Shown here piece by piece: positions 23,380 to 32,538 of a DNA stretch of 36,777 nucleotides. This stretch comes from JAQUOA01 sp037443785 (GTDB lineage: Bacteria; Bacteroidota; Ignavibacteria; UBA10030; UBA8401): positions 1 to 36,777 of the forward strand of contig JBBINR010000033.1 in assembly GCA_037443785.1 (NCBI GenBank), given 5' to 3'. The first letter of the stretch is position 1. Every line of letters begins with the position of its first letter. Under the pieces are notes generated by a model that was given only the letters and a program-made list of their open reading frames with translations, did not search any database and was not told the DNA's origin. Position numbers and translations under genes: made by a program.

Positions 23380-26103
23380 ATGAGAAGGACAATTCTATTC
23401 TTAATTTTCATCTTTTCATTTCTCTTCGGACAAACCGAAAAACATCTTACCAACATTAAACAATTAACTTTTTCCGGAACCAATGCGGAAGCCTATTTTT
23501 CCGCCGATGGAAAGCAACTAATCTACCAAGCAACTGTTGGTCAATATAAGTGCGATCAAATTTTCACGATGAATATCGACGGCAGTAACAACAAGCTTGT
23601 CAGCACAGGCAAAGGACGAACAACATGCGCATACATCTTCCCCGATGGCAAAAAAATTCTTTATGCGTCAACACACGAGGATGACAGCGATTGTCCTCCC
23701 GATCCAGATAAATCGAAGGGATACGTGTGGGGTGTCTTTAATAGTTACGACATCTTTACAGCTAATGCTGATGGGTCTGATATTAGAGAACTGGCTGCCT
23801 CGAAAGGATATGATGCTGAAGCAACAATTTCACCCGATGGAAAACAAATCGTCTTTACGTCGTCACGTGATGGTGACCTTGAACTGTATCTTATGGATGC
23901 CGATGGAAAAAATGTCCGTCGGTTAACCCACGATAAAGGCTATGATGGCGGTGCGTTTTTCTCTCCCGACGGGAAACATGTCGTCTACCGTGCTCATCAT
24001 CCAAAAGATTCTGTTGATCAAAAGAATGGCGAAGAACTTTTGAAACAACAATTGGTAAAACCATCCGAGATGGAGATTTTTACGATTGACGTCGACGGAA
24101 CGAACAAAAAACAAATAACACACAATGGTGCAGCGAATTTTGCTCCTTTCTTTACTCCTGATGGAAAGAAAATAATTTTTTCAAGCAACATGCATGACCC
24201 GAAGGGATACAATTTCGATTTATTCTTAATTGACATTGACGGGAAAAATTTTGAACAAATCACCTTCGATAAGGGATTCGACGGTTTTCCAATGTTTTCA
24301 CCTGATGGAAAGAAACTTGTTTTTGCTTCAATGAGAAATGCAAAATCCCGACATGAAATAAATGTTTTTCTTGCAGACTGGGTTGAAGATTCAACTGCCT
24401 ATTATTCAAAAAAGCATATCGATTATCTCGCTTCGGATGAACTTGAAGGCAGAGGCACCGGAGAAAAGGGAAATGAACTTGCCGCACAATATATTGTGGA
24501 CCAATTCAAAAACTATGGGTTAGTGCCTGCTGGCGATAACGGAACCTACTTTCAAGAATTTGATGTAGTGAAATCGTTGGAATTGGCAGAAAAGAATTCC
24601 TTGATGGCAAAGATTGGAAAGAAAACAAAAAAATACATTCTGAAAACAGATTTTGTCCCTGTTTCATTTTCTACCACAGCATCAGTATCGGGAGCAGCCG
24701 TTTTTGCCGGATTTGGAATAACTTCAGCGGAAGAAAAATATGACGACTATCAAAAACTTGATGTCAAAAATAAGATCGTCATTGTCATGAGATACTCACC
24801 GGATGGAGACAGCCCACATTCAAAGTTCACCAAAGAATCTGCGCTTCGTTACAAAGCAATGCAAGCACGAGAAAAAGGTGCAAAAGCACTTTTAATCGTT
24901 ACATCCTCAGCAGATGATTCTTCAGATAAACTTATTAAGTTGAAATATGACAATTCGTTAAGCGACGCAGGTTTACCCGTAATCTCTGTAACTCGAAAAA
25001 TCGTTGATGAATGGCTTAACGGTCAAAAATTATCAATTGATAAATTGAGAGATCAAATTGCCGCATCAAAACAATCGGCTTCAATTGCTCTAAAAAATAT
25101 TACGATCTCCCTTTCCTCAGAAGTCATTCCGATTAAAAAGAAGACAGCAAATGTTATCGGCTTATTGAAAGTGAATGACGACTCTGACCATGTCATTGTG
25201 GGAGCACATTTCGACCATTTAGGGTATGGCGGAGAAGGTTCTGGCTCTTTAACGCCGGACTTACATGAAATTCACAATGGCGCAGATGATAATGCTTCCG
25301 GAACTTCTGCGATGTTAGAAATGGCAAGAAATCTTAGTTTGGACAAGTCAGGTTTGAAACGCAACATTCTTTTCATCGGATTTACGGGTGAAGAAATGGG
25401 AGTGCTTGGTTCGGCGTATTATACAAAGCATCCTACGTTATCGATAACCAATGCCATTGCGATGCTTAATTTCGACATGGTTGGACGATTAAAAGATGAC
25501 GCTTTGACGATTCAAGGAATTGGGACGTCGACAAATTGGGAAACCATTGCCAACAAATATAATTCTGATTCGACTTTCAGACTAAAATTTGTAAAAGATG
25601 GCTATGGACCAAGCGACCATGCTTCTTTTTATTCTACCAATATTCCTGTGTTATTTTTCTTTACCGGTTTGCATGAGGATTATCATAAACCTTCAGACGA
25701 TGCTGATAAAATAAATAATGAGGGCATTGCACAAATCGTGAGATATGCCGAAAAAGTAACGATCGAAATCGATACGACAACAAACCGGCCAGATTATTTA
25801 AAAACTCAAGCGCCACAACAAACCGCTGGCAGGGGATTTAAAGTCTTTGTGGGAACCATTCCGGATTATTCTGAAGATGCAAATGGAATGATGCTTGCAG
25901 GCGTTCATGACAATAGCCCAGCTTCAAAAGCAGGCTTACAAAAAGGCGACGTGTTGATTAAATTTGGAAAATTTGAAATCAAAAACGTTTACGATTACAC
26001 CTATGCACTACAAGAATTCAAAGCTGGAGATGAGGTTGAAATTCAATTTCGTCGCGGTACCGAGGTACTTACTTCAAAATTGGTGTTAGAGAAAAGAAAT
26101 TAA
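23380..26103 (+). CDS. Secreted beta-propeller / M28 zinc peptidase / PDZ fusion
   Basis: 907 residues behind AGAAGGAG. A signal peptide (1-18, ending LLFGQ) is followed by six PD40-type propeller strands of the form '.fSPDGK.ivf.s' (for example at about 38-50, 86-98, 149-161, 193-205, 257-269 and 305-317). From about 340 an M28 peptidase begins, with a PA domain inserted (about 430-550). Zinc and catalytic residues are H610/D612 (GAHFDHLG), D636-D637 (GADDNASG), E671-E672 (GFTGEEMG), D699 (NFDMVGR) and H747/H769. A PDZ domain ends the protein (about 820-900). It probably degrades peptides in the periplasm or outside the cell as an aminopeptidase. The gene is monocistronic and has a perfect terminator after it. 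Confidence 0.92.
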   Translation: MRRTILFLIFIFSFLFGQTEKHLTNIKQLTFSGTNAEAYFSADGKQLIYQATVGQYKCDQIFTMNIDGSNNKLVSTGKGRTTCAYIFPDGKKILYASTHEDDSDCPPDPDKSKGYVWGVFNSYDIFTANADGSDIRELAASKGYDAEATISPDGKQIVFTSSRDGDLELYLMDADGKNVRRLTHDKGYDGGAFFSPDGKHVVYRAHHPKDSVDQKNGEELLKQQLVKPSEMEIFTIDVDGTNKKQITHNGAANFAPFFTPDGKKIIFSSNMHDPKGYNFDLFLIDIDGKNFEQITFDKGFDGFPMFSPDGKKLVFASMRNAKSRHEINVFLADWVEDSTAYYSKKHIDYLASDELEGRGTGEKGNELAAQYIVDQFKNYGLVPAGDNGTYFQEFDVVKSLELAEKNSLMAKIGKKTKKYILKTDFVPVSFSTTASVSGAAVFAGFGITSAEEKYDDYQKLDVKNKIVIVMRYSPDGDSPHSKFTKESALRYKAMQAREKGAKALLIVTSSADDSSDKLIKLKYDNSLSDAGLPVISVTRKIVDEWLNGQKLSIDKLRDQIAASKQSASIALKNITISLSSEVIPIKKKTANVIGLLKVNDDSDHVIVGAHFDHLGYGGEGSGSLTPDLHEIHNGADDNASGTSAMLEMARNLSLDKSGLKRNILFIGFTGEEMGVLGSAYYTKHPTLSITNAIAMLNFDMVGRLKDDALTIQGIGTSTNWETIANKYNSDSTFRLKFVKDGYGPSDHASFYSTNIPVLFFFTGLHEDYHKPSDDADKINNEGIAQIVRYAEKVTIEIDTTTNRPDYLKTQAPQQTAGRGFKVFVGTIPDYSEDANGMMLAGVHDNSPASKAGLQKGDVLIKFGKFEIKNVYDYTYALQEFKAGDEVEIQFRRGTEVLTSKLVLEKRN

Positions 26104-26120
26104 TCAGCATTAAAACTGTT

Positions 26121-26166
26121 CAACAAAAAAAGCCATTCATTTTGCTGTGAATGGCTTTTTTTGTTG
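26121..26166. terminator. Bidirectional terminator between peptidase and hemerythrin-like genes
   Basis: A perfect 19-base stem (26121-26139 with 26148-26166) and an 8-base loop. The stem carries A7 on one side and T7 on the other, so it gives a T tract on either strand. It sits between the two convergent stop codons. Confidence 0.93.
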
Positions 26167-26184
26167 ATAATTATTAAGGTTTCG

Positions 26185-26661
26185 TTAAAGAAGTTTTTTT
26201 GCTACTTCTCGTAACTCGTCTTTTGAACAAAACCGTTGTACCATCGGAAAAAGAATATAATTTTCTTTATGAATATGATTTACCATTAATTGAACGATAT
26301 CCGCCGCCGACTCGCATAGTTCCTGTCTTGCAGTTTTATCGTCATGATTCTCTTTCATCGCTTTGATACTGTAACTTAGCTTTTTGTAAATCCTTTCCAT
26401 CTTTACATGATCATCACGAAGCACTGCCGTTGGACCATCAACATATTTTTCGACCAATGGAAAAAGAGCTTCCTCTTCATGCTTATTATGATGCCGCACT
26501 TCTTCGTCCACATATTCAACAGCTTTTAACAACTGTTTGAATGCTTTCTCAGTATACCCCTTCTTTTTAATCTCTTCAGAAGAGCGCTTGAGTGATTGAA
26601 GTTTTCCCATTGCATCTTCGTGTTCTTTCATTAAAAGAGCGATCGGATCACGTAATGCCAT
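26185..26661 (-). CDS. Hemerythrin-like (HHE) metal-binding protein
   Basis: 158 residues from the ATG at 26661; an extension to 26721 would overlap the upstream gene. A four-helix HHE cation-binding domain: H14 in LMKEHEDAM, the pair in VRHHNKHEEEALFP, LRDDHVKMERI and VNHIHKENYILFP. This gives the H...HxxxE...H...HxxxE set for a di-iron centre, repeated twice as in other hemerythrin-like proteins. Such proteins bind oxygen or NO or act in iron homeostasis; the specific role is unknown. It starts five bases after the stop of the small upstream protein, so the two are co-expressed. It is followed by the strong bidirectional terminator. Confidence 0.9.
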   Translation of the reverse strand: MALRDPIALLMKEHEDAMGKLQSLKRSSEEIKKKGYTEKAFKQLLKAVEYVDEEVRHHNKHEEEALFPLVEKYVDGPTAVLRDDHVKMERIYKKLSYSIKAMKENHDDKTARQELCESAADIVQLMVNHIHKENYILFPMVQRFCSKDELREVAKKLL

Positions 26662-26665
26662 AATA

Positions 26666-26962
26666 CTATTTTGTTTCGATATACGTCGTATATTTCGTCT
26701 TGCCCTCGACAAAATCGGCAAGTTGAGACGTTAATTTATCTGCAGTGTCGTCTTCGCTCTCTTCAAATTTCTTGTAGGCAACTTCGGAGTGGGCTAAAAA
26801 AATCTCTGCAAAAGAGTTTTGTTTATTTTTTTGTTCATAGATCGAATATGAAACAAATTGATTTGTCGCATAATGTGACTTTAATTTCTCGGCAACAGCG
26901 AGGTAATCATTTCTTTTTCCGTCTTTAACGTCGTATTGAACGGTGAGAATTACTTTCCCCAT
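26666..26962 (-). CDS. Small dimeric alpha/beta-barrel protein, ABM-like
   Basis: 98 residues. The pattern strand VILTVQYDVKD, helix KRNDYLAVAEKLKSHYA, strand FVSYSIYEQKNKQNSFAEIFLA, helix EVAYKKFEESEDDTADKLTSQLADF and strand KTKYTTYIETK matches the ferredoxin-like fold of ABM/heme-degrading-monooxygenase proteins. No heme-binding His/Asn pair can be assigned with confidence, so enzymatic function is unclear. It lies directly upstream of the hemerythrin-like gene (four bases between) with AAAAGGA before its start. The pair may handle oxygen, NO or iron together; this is inference from position. Confidence 0.7.
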   Translation of the reverse strand: MGKVILTVQYDVKDGKRNDYLAVAEKLKSHYATNQFVSYSIYEQKNKQNSFAEIFLAHSEVAYKKFEESEDDTADKLTSQLADFVEGKTKYTTYIETK

Positions 26963-26980
26963 CGTAGTTGGTTTCCTTTT

Positions 26981-27682
26981 CTATATTTTGAATGATGAAT
27001 AAATAGTAAAACTTGCGTATGAGACCAGCGACATTACCGCTGCGGTAATGATAAAGCTTTTTATAATACTAAACCGATGCGCTATTGAAATTCCAATGGA
27101 ACCCAATATTAAACTCCACGCCACTAACAGACAATCAAATCCAAAGAGAATTATAAATATCACTGGCTTCACTTCGTATCCGCTTGGATTTGAAGAAAAA
27201 AAGTAGAGGCCAATTGTCGCAAATTCCAACGGAAGAATAATAACGGTTGAAATCATTATTGGCATTAATGACCAACCAATTACACCATACGTTTCGCGCC
27301 AATGCCCTATTCCTCGAAACAATTTTGATGTAAAATGAATTGCTCCACTGATTATAAAAAAAACCGGGATTCCAACAAATACACCAAGCACACTACCAAA
27401 AATTAATAACAAGAGTAAGTTATCGTAATTGTCCCCGGATTTTTGTGCCCACATCAATGCAAAAATCAGTGCTATCCCAAAAAACAAAGATTGTAAAAGA
27501 ACGAAATTTTTATGTTCAGCAATAACGATCTTTTTCAGTGCCTGTTTTGGTGATTCAATCAGCATCCAAATCATCGCAAAAAAATCAAATGAAGGAACTT
27601 TATCCTGTATGATACTTCCACAGGAAGAGCATTTTAATGCAAGTTCCTCATTGAAATGATGGCACACTGAACATTCTATCAT
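26981..27682 (-). CDS. Zinc-ribbon Yip1-like membrane protein
   Basis: 233 residues from the ATG at 27682; an in-frame start at 27730 adds a hydrophobic stretch that lacks family character. The N-terminus MIECSVCHHF...CSSCGS is a zinc ribbon (C4, C7, C18, C21). After it, MIWMLIESPKQALKKIV is the usual entry of Yip1-domain proteins, and five hydrophobic helices follow. Such bacterial Yip1-like proteins are integral inner-membrane proteins of unknown function. It is on the minus strand between tryptophanase and the small barrel protein, 18 bases before the latter, and may share its transcript. Confidence 0.8.
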   Translation of the reverse strand: MIECSVCHHFNEELALKCSSCGSIIQDKVPSFDFFAMIWMLIESPKQALKKIVIAEHKNFVLLQSLFFGIALIFALMWAQKSGDNYDNLLLLLIFGSVLGVFVGIPVFFIISGAIHFTSKLFRGIGHWRETYGVIGWSLMPIMISTVIILPLEFATIGLYFFSSNPSGYEVKPVIFIILFGFDCLLVAWSLILGSIGISIAHRFSIIKSFIITAAVMSLVSYASFTIYSSFKI

Positions 27683-27785
27683 ACTGCAATAAAAATACAA
27701 ATAAATGATCGGGCTTGCAATGAAAATCAACTAAATCGCCAATTCATTGCAACCCAATTCTCAAAGAGTAACTGTCAATCTTAAG

Positions 27786-29156
27786 TTAGAGGGAAGAAAA
27801 TTTTGCAGTAAAATGTCTCAATTGTGGAGCTTCGTAAATAATTTTCATGCCTCTAAGCTTTTCTTTAGCATTGTATACGGTAATAACAATTTCTGCAACA
27901 TAATCGATATGGCTTTGGGTGTAGACCCGCCGTGGAATTGCCAGGCGGACAAGTTCCATTGGTGGTGATAGAAGCGATCCGTCTTCTTGATATTTGCCGA
28001 ACATTACACTGCCGATTTCAACTGAACGAATCCCCCCCTGCTTATATAATTCACAAACTATTGTCTGCCCAGGATACTCATGCGGAGGAATTTTTGGTAA
28101 AAAACGCTTTGCATCCAAATAAATCGCATGACCTCCCGGTGGTTGGAGAATTGGAACACCGGCATCAGTAAGTTTATTCCCAAGATATTCGACAGAACGA
28201 ATACGGTATGTCAAGTAATGTTCATCAACAACTTCCTCCAAACCTTGCGCAATGGCTTCAAGGTCTCTTCCGGAAAGTCCGCCATACGTGGGAAAACCTT
28301 CTGTGATGATAAGAAGATTTCTCGCCTGCGTTGCTAATTCTTCATTATTCAGAGCAAGAAACCCACCCATATTCACAATAGCATCTTTTTTGGCACTCAT
28401 TGTTATACCGTCGCAATACGAAAACATTTCTTGAGCAATTTCTTTGGGAGATTTGTCCGCATATCCTTCTTCACGTTTCTTGATAAAGAATGCATTTTCT
28501 GCAAACCGGCATGCATCAAGAAATAATGGAATCCCGAATCGTTTTAGCAATGCTTTAGTATCGCGGATATTTTTCATTGAAACCGGTTGACCGCCCCCTG
28601 AATTATTGGTCACCGTAATAAAACACACGGGGATATTTTCTGCGCCAGTTTCCATGATAAATTTTTCAAGTCCAGCGATATCCATATTTCCTTTGAACGG
28701 TGCAAGAACATCCGGGTGCTTTCCTTCTTCCGTCATAAAATCGACGGCAGTCGCGCCGCTGAATTCGACATTTGCACGTGTTGTATCAAAATGAGTATTG
28801 TTGGGAATGAATTTCCCTTCCCCGCCAATAAGCGTGAATAGAATTTTTTCTGCCGCTCTTCCTTGGTGAGTCGGAATAATAAATTTCATTCCAGTCAATT
28901 CTTTAACGGCTTTTTCAAAGCGAAAAAAACTTCGCGCTCCCGCGTATGATTCATCTCCCTCCATCATTCCCGCCCACTGCTTTGCACTCATCGCAGCAGT
29001 TCCACTGTCTGTAAGAAGATCAATCAATACGTCATCAGCATGGATGAGAAATGGATTGTAAAATGCTTGTTTGAGAATTTCTATTCGCTCTACAAGTGTC
29101 GTAAAGCGAATTGGCTCGACTGATTTTATTTTGAATGGTTCAATAATTGTTTTCAT
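27786..29156 (-). CDS. tnaA: Tryptophanase (tryptophan indole-lyase)
   Basis: 456 residues from the ATG at 29156; an ATG at 29174 would add six residues and overlap apt by 14 bases, and neither start has a clear ribosome binding site. Splits L-tryptophan to indole, pyruvate and ammonia using PLP and K+. PLP lysine K257 lies in MSAKKD. Tryptophanase markers are D124 in THFDTT (Asp137 in E. coli), V379-E380-I381-G382 where the tyrosine enzyme has MERG, and H448 in LRHFTAK (His463 in E. coli). These residues separate it from the tyrosine phenol-lyase at 657-2039. The following 55 bases contain no obvious terminator. No TnaC-like leader peptide or TnaB permease is present. Confidence 0.92.
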   Translation of the reverse strand: MKTIIEPFKIKSVEPIRFTTLVERIEILKQAFYNPFLIHADDVLIDLLTDSGTAAMSAKQWAGMMEGDESYAGARSFFRFEKAVKELTGMKFIIPTHQGRAAEKILFTLIGGEGKFIPNNTHFDTTRANVEFSGATAVDFMTEEGKHPDVLAPFKGNMDIAGLEKFIMETGAENIPVCFITVTNNSGGGQPVSMKNIRDTKALLKRFGIPLFLDACRFAENAFFIKKREEGYADKSPKEIAQEMFSYCDGITMSAKKDAIVNMGGFLALNNEELATQARNLLIITEGFPTYGGLSGRDLEAIAQGLEEVVDEHYLTYRIRSVEYLGNKLTDAGVPILQPPGGHAIYLDAKRFLPKIPPHEYPGQTIVCELYKQGGIRSVEIGSVMFGKYQEDGSLLSPPMELVRLAIPRRVYTQSHIDYVAEIVITVYNAKEKLRGMKIIYEAPQLRHFTAKFSSL

Positions 29157-29160
29157 AATA

Positions 29161-29682
29161 TTATTCGGAGTCATATTGAACTAAGGAAAAAATATCATAT
29201 CCGCCTAATTTTGTTCTTGGGTTCAGAAATGTTAATTCGACGATAAACGAAAGTCCCACGATATTTCCGCCTAATTTTTTAACCAGATTGCATGCAGCAG
29301 CTATTGTCCCTCCGGTGGCAAGAAGATCATCATGAATGAGGACGTTCTCTCCCTTTACAATTGCATCCGTATGAATTTCCATTTTATCGGTTCCGTATTC
29401 CAATTGATATTCTTCTTTAATTGTCGTTGAGGGAAGCTTGCCCGGTTTTCGAATCGGGACAAAGCCGCAACCCAGTCGATACGCAAGCGCGGCACCAACG
29501 ATGAAGCCTCGCGATTCTATTCCGACAACTTTGGCAATATTTTTATTTTTGTAGTATTCCACAAATTGGTCGACCGTGAATTTTAAAGCATCTTTATCAT
29601 TCAATAGCGTTGTAATGTCGCGAAACATGATTCCTTTTTTAGGGAAGTCTGGGACGGCGCGAATTTTTGAAATAATTTCCAT
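29161..29682 (-). CDS. apt: Adenine phosphoribosyltransferase
   Basis: 173 residues from the ATG at 29682, preceded by TTGGAG; a TTG at 29694 is in frame but would use that Shine-Dalgarno as codons. It makes AMP from adenine and PRPP. Motifs: IRAVPDFPKKGIMFRDITTLL at the N-terminus, VVGIESRGFIVGAALAYRLG, VPIRKPGKLP and the PRPP loop VLIHDDLLATGGTIAAA. Full length. It lies four bases upstream of tnaA, an unusual pairing of purine salvage with amino-acid degradation. It complements the salvage operon at 18122-20918. Confidence 0.96.
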   Translation of the reverse strand: MEIISKIRAVPDFPKKGIMFRDITTLLNDKDALKFTVDQFVEYYKNKNIAKVVGIESRGFIVGAALAYRLGCGFVPIRKPGKLPSTTIKEEYQLEYGTDKMEIHTDAIVKGENVLIHDDLLATGGTIAAACNLVKKLGGNIVGLSFIVELTFLNPRTKLGGYDIFSLVQYDSE

Positions 29683-29759
29683 GGAAAGCTCCAAATTTTT
29701 CTATGGAAAAATAGACAAAACGATTTGGAGAAGCAACGAAAGAGTATGGTACAAAAAAA

Positions 29760-29790
29760 AGAGACCGAACCCTTTCGGATTACGGTCTCT
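29760..29790 (-). terminator. Terminator of lrp-glnN
   Basis: On the minus strand AGAGACCG (29790-29783) pairs with CGGTCTCT (29767-29760), with an inner AATCC/GGGTT stem capped by GAAA. A run of T follows (TTTTTTTT). It lies 30 bases after the glnN stop. Confidence 0.9.
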
Positions 29791-29820
29791 CTCTTCCTTT
29801 CCTCTCAAAAAAAAGAAAGA

Positions 29821-31953
29821 TTATAAACCAACAATCATGTCGGCATATTTTGGAACAGGCCAGAGATCTGATGCAGTTAAGATCTCAAGCTCATCAATAG
29901 AGGATCTCAGTTTTTCGCATTGGCTCTTCACTCCAACAAATGCCATTGCCTTCTTCTTCAAGTCCTTTTGATTATGAGCTGCTAAGAGAATTTTTTCCAA
30001 CGACGCAGTTTCTGTTTGAATACTCGTCATAAGTTTTGAGACCTGTTTAACGACATCTTTCACGGTTTTATAGGATTTATCTCCCGCACCAACAACTGCT
30101 TTAAGACCTGCCGCCGTTTCGCAGAGTTCATTCACATAGGAAACCACAGACGGAAAATACATCGTCAATGCCATTTTCTTTGCAACGCGAGCTTCGATAT
30201 CAACCTGCTTGATATAATTTTCAAGATCGATATGATAAATAGCTTCCAATTCACGATCATTGAATACTTTGTGTCTCGTAAAAAGCTCTCGAGCTTCTTT
30301 GGTGTTGTATGATTCAATCGCTTCAGGAGTGGTTTTGATATTTGGCAGTCCGCGTTTTGCAGCTTCTTTTTGCCAAGCATCGGAATAACCATCTCCACCG
30401 AAGAGAACTTTTTTCGATTCAGAAATAACTTTCCTCAACACTTCAACAACCGCCGTATTTAGATCTTTACCAGAAGCGGTTGATTTTTCAATCAAGCCGC
30501 GAATTTCATCCAATGATTCCGACATCGCAGTGTTCAATACAGTAATCGGAGTGGATGGAGATTGACTTGAACCAACAGCACGGAACTCGAATTTATTTCC
30601 GGTGAATGCAAACGGAGATGTTCTATTTCTGTCTGTATTGTCTTTGGCAATTTCTGGAATTTTATCGATACCGATTGAAATCCAGGCATCGGGAGCATCA
30701 TCCGTTACTTTTCCTTTTTCAAGATCTTCCAAAACTTTCGTTAACGAATCACCAAGGAATACGGAAATAATTGCCGGCGGCGCTTCATTTGCACCAAGGC
30801 GATGATCGTTGTGTGCCGATGCAATTGATGCACGCAGCAGTTTGGAATATTTGTAGACCGCTTTAATTGTCGCAACCAAAAAAACTAGGAATTGAAGATT
30901 TGATTGCGGGGTCTTTCCAGGATTTAAAAGATTTTCTCCTTTATCGGTTGCCAATGCCCAGTTGCTGTGTTTGCCGCTGCCATTAACATTCGCAAACGGT
31001 TTTTCATGAAGTAAAACTGCCAAACCATGGCGCTGCGCAATACGATCCATCAAGTCCATAAGGATTTGATTATGATCGATTGCAACATTGACATCTTCAT
31101 AAATCGGAGCTACTTCAAACTGATTCGGTGCAACTTCGTTATGCCGTGTCTTAAGAGGAATACCAAGTTTATACGCTTCAAACTCTACATCCGTCATGAA
31201 CGCAAAGGCACGTTCGGGAATGTTCCCGAAATATTGGTCTTCAAGCTGTTGATGCTTTGCCGGTGTTCTTCCGAACAATGTTCGTCCTGTTTGTTTTAAA
31301 TCCGGACGCTCATTGTAATATTCGCGATCGATCAAAAAATATTCTTGCTCGACACCAAGTGTGGAAAAAACCTTTGATCCGGGATTGTTGAAATGTTTTA
31401 ACATTTTCAACGCCGATTGGTTCAATGCTTCGATGGAACGAAGAAGCGGCGCTTTTTTATCCAGAGTTTCACCGGTGTAAGAAATAAACACCGTAGGAAT
31501 ACACAATGTATTTCCATGCGGATATTCCAGGATAAAAATTGGACTCGTTGGATCCCAAATTGTATATCCCCGTGCTTCGAACGTTGCGCGAATTCCGCCC
31601 GAGGGAAATGACGATGCATCGGGCTCGCCTTGGATGAGCTGTTTACCCGTAAATGTTTCAATGATCTTTCCACCGTTGCTGTAATCATAGTCGATAAATG
31701 AATCATGTTTTTCAGCGGTGGTGCCGGTTAGGGGCTGAAACCAGTGGGTATAATGTGTACACCCTTTGGAAATCGCCCAATCTTTAATTGCGATTGCCAC
31801 GATGTTGGCCGTGTCTTTATCAAGCTTTTCACTTTTGCTGATGACGTTGAGAATTTTCTCATACGCATTCTTGGGAAGCATCTGCTGCATTTTGGGAAGA
31901 TCAAAAATATTTTCGCCAAAATAGGATGACACAGGTTTTGCAATTTTGCTCAT
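29821..31953 (-). CDS. glnN: Glutamine synthetase type III (GlnN)
   Basis: 710 residues, the normal size of the large GSIII enzymes (GSI is about 470). It joins ammonia to glutamate with ATP. Seen: the GSIII N-terminal domain (YFGENIFDLPKMQQMLPKNAYEKI), THYTHWFQPLTGTTAEKHDSF, the active-site stretches GVEQEYFLIDREYY and TRHNEVAPNQFEVAPIYEDVN, HEKPFANVNGSGKHSNWAL, ANEAPPAIISVFLG and DRNRTSPFAFTGNKFEFRAVGSS. The start has GGAAAG upstream. It is 19 bases downstream of the Lrp-type regulator and very likely in its operon. GSIII is common in Bacteroidota and cyanobacteria. No GlnE or adenylylation motif is expected. Confidence 0.96.
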   Translation of the reverse strand: MSKIAKPVSSYFGENIFDLPKMQQMLPKNAYEKILNVISKSEKLDKDTANIVAIAIKDWAISKGCTHYTHWFQPLTGTTAEKHDSFIDYDYSNGGKIIETFTGKQLIQGEPDASSFPSGGIRATFEARGYTIWDPTSPIFILEYPHGNTLCIPTVFISYTGETLDKKAPLLRSIEALNQSALKMLKHFNNPGSKVFSTLGVEQEYFLIDREYYNERPDLKQTGRTLFGRTPAKHQQLEDQYFGNIPERAFAFMTDVEFEAYKLGIPLKTRHNEVAPNQFEVAPIYEDVNVAIDHNQILMDLMDRIAQRHGLAVLLHEKPFANVNGSGKHSNWALATDKGENLLNPGKTPQSNLQFLVFLVATIKAVYKYSKLLRASIASAHNDHRLGANEAPPAIISVFLGDSLTKVLEDLEKGKVTDDAPDAWISIGIDKIPEIAKDNTDRNRTSPFAFTGNKFEFRAVGSSQSPSTPITVLNTAMSESLDEIRGLIEKSTASGKDLNTAVVEVLRKVISESKKVLFGGDGYSDAWQKEAAKRGLPNIKTTPEAIESYNTKEARELFTRHKVFNDRELEAIYHIDLENYIKQVDIEARVAKKMALTMYFPSVVSYVNELCETAAGLKAVVGAGDKSYKTVKDVVKQVSKLMTSIQTETASLEKILLAAHNQKDLKKKAMAFVGVKSQCEKLRSSIDELEILTASDLWPVPKYADMIVGL

Positions 31954-31972
31954 GTCTTTCCTTACTAATTAG

Positions 31973-32449
31973 TTAATGTTTTTGTTTGTTAATTTTCAAT
32001 CGAGTAGTTTCTTTGAGGCTTGATAAAACGATACTGGTCGTTGTATTGACAACCCCGGACCATGCCTGGATTCGGGATAATAATTTTTCCAGGGATGACG
32101 TATTTTCTGTTCGTATCTTCAGTAAATGGGTTCCTGAACCGGTTACTGAATGAATTTCAAGGATTTCATCCGTAGATTTTGCATGCTCAAGAAATGTATT
32201 GTAATGCTTTGATGAATCAACATTCACTGTAATAAACGCCGTAATATCCTTCCCAACTTTTTTAGGATCGACGGCAGCATGATATCCGGTTATAATACCA
32301 TTCTCTTCTAACTTTTTTAGCCTATCACTCACAGAAGGAATACTTAAGTCGACCGCTTGAGCCAGGTCGTTTCTTTTCATTCTACCGCTTTGTTGTAATA
32401 TTTCAAGGATCGTTAGATCAATATCATCAAGTTGATTCAGGGAATTCAT
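31973..32449 (-). CDS. Lrp/AsnC-family transcriptional regulator
   Basis: 158 residues. N-terminal winged helix (about 6-56: LDDIDLTILEILQQSGRMKRNDLAQAVDLSIPSVSDRLKKLEENGIITGY), followed by the RAM effector domain (about 68-145: ITAFITVNVDS, EILEIHSVTGSGTHLLKIRTEN). The GSGTHLL turn is the amino-acid-binding RAM loop. It probably senses an amino acid (glutamine, leucine or similar) and, by its 19-base distance to glnN, regulates nitrogen assimilation and its own gene. Repeats of ATAAGGTTG in its upstream region (32455-32505) are candidate operators. Confidence 0.93.
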   Translation of the reverse strand: MNSLNQLDDIDLTILEILQQSGRMKRNDLAQAVDLSIPSVSDRLKKLEENGIITGYHAAVDPKKVGKDITAFITVNVDSSKHYNTFLEHAKSTDEILEIHSVTGSGTHLLKIRTENTSSLEKLLSRIQAWSGVVNTTTSIVLSSLKETTRLKINKQKH

Positions 32450-32454
32450 AAGTT

Positions 32455-32505
32455 CAACCTTATTGATTTAGGTTAATATAAATTATTTCTTAAAATATAA
32501 GGTTG
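32455..32505 (-). promoter_or_regulatory. Candidate Lrp operator: phased ATAAGGTTG inverted repeats
   Basis: CAACCTTAT (32455-32463) and ATAAGGTTG (32497-32505) are a perfect 9-base inverted pair whose starts lie 42 bases apart, close to four helical turns. A third half-site (ATTTAGGTT, 32466-32474) lies between. The lrp-proximal copy also includes the AAGG that may serve as ribosome binding site. Autoregulation by the Lrp protein is inferred. Confidence 0.45.
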
Positions 32506-32538
32506 TAAGCGCAGAAATGCAACATTTAATTTAAAATT

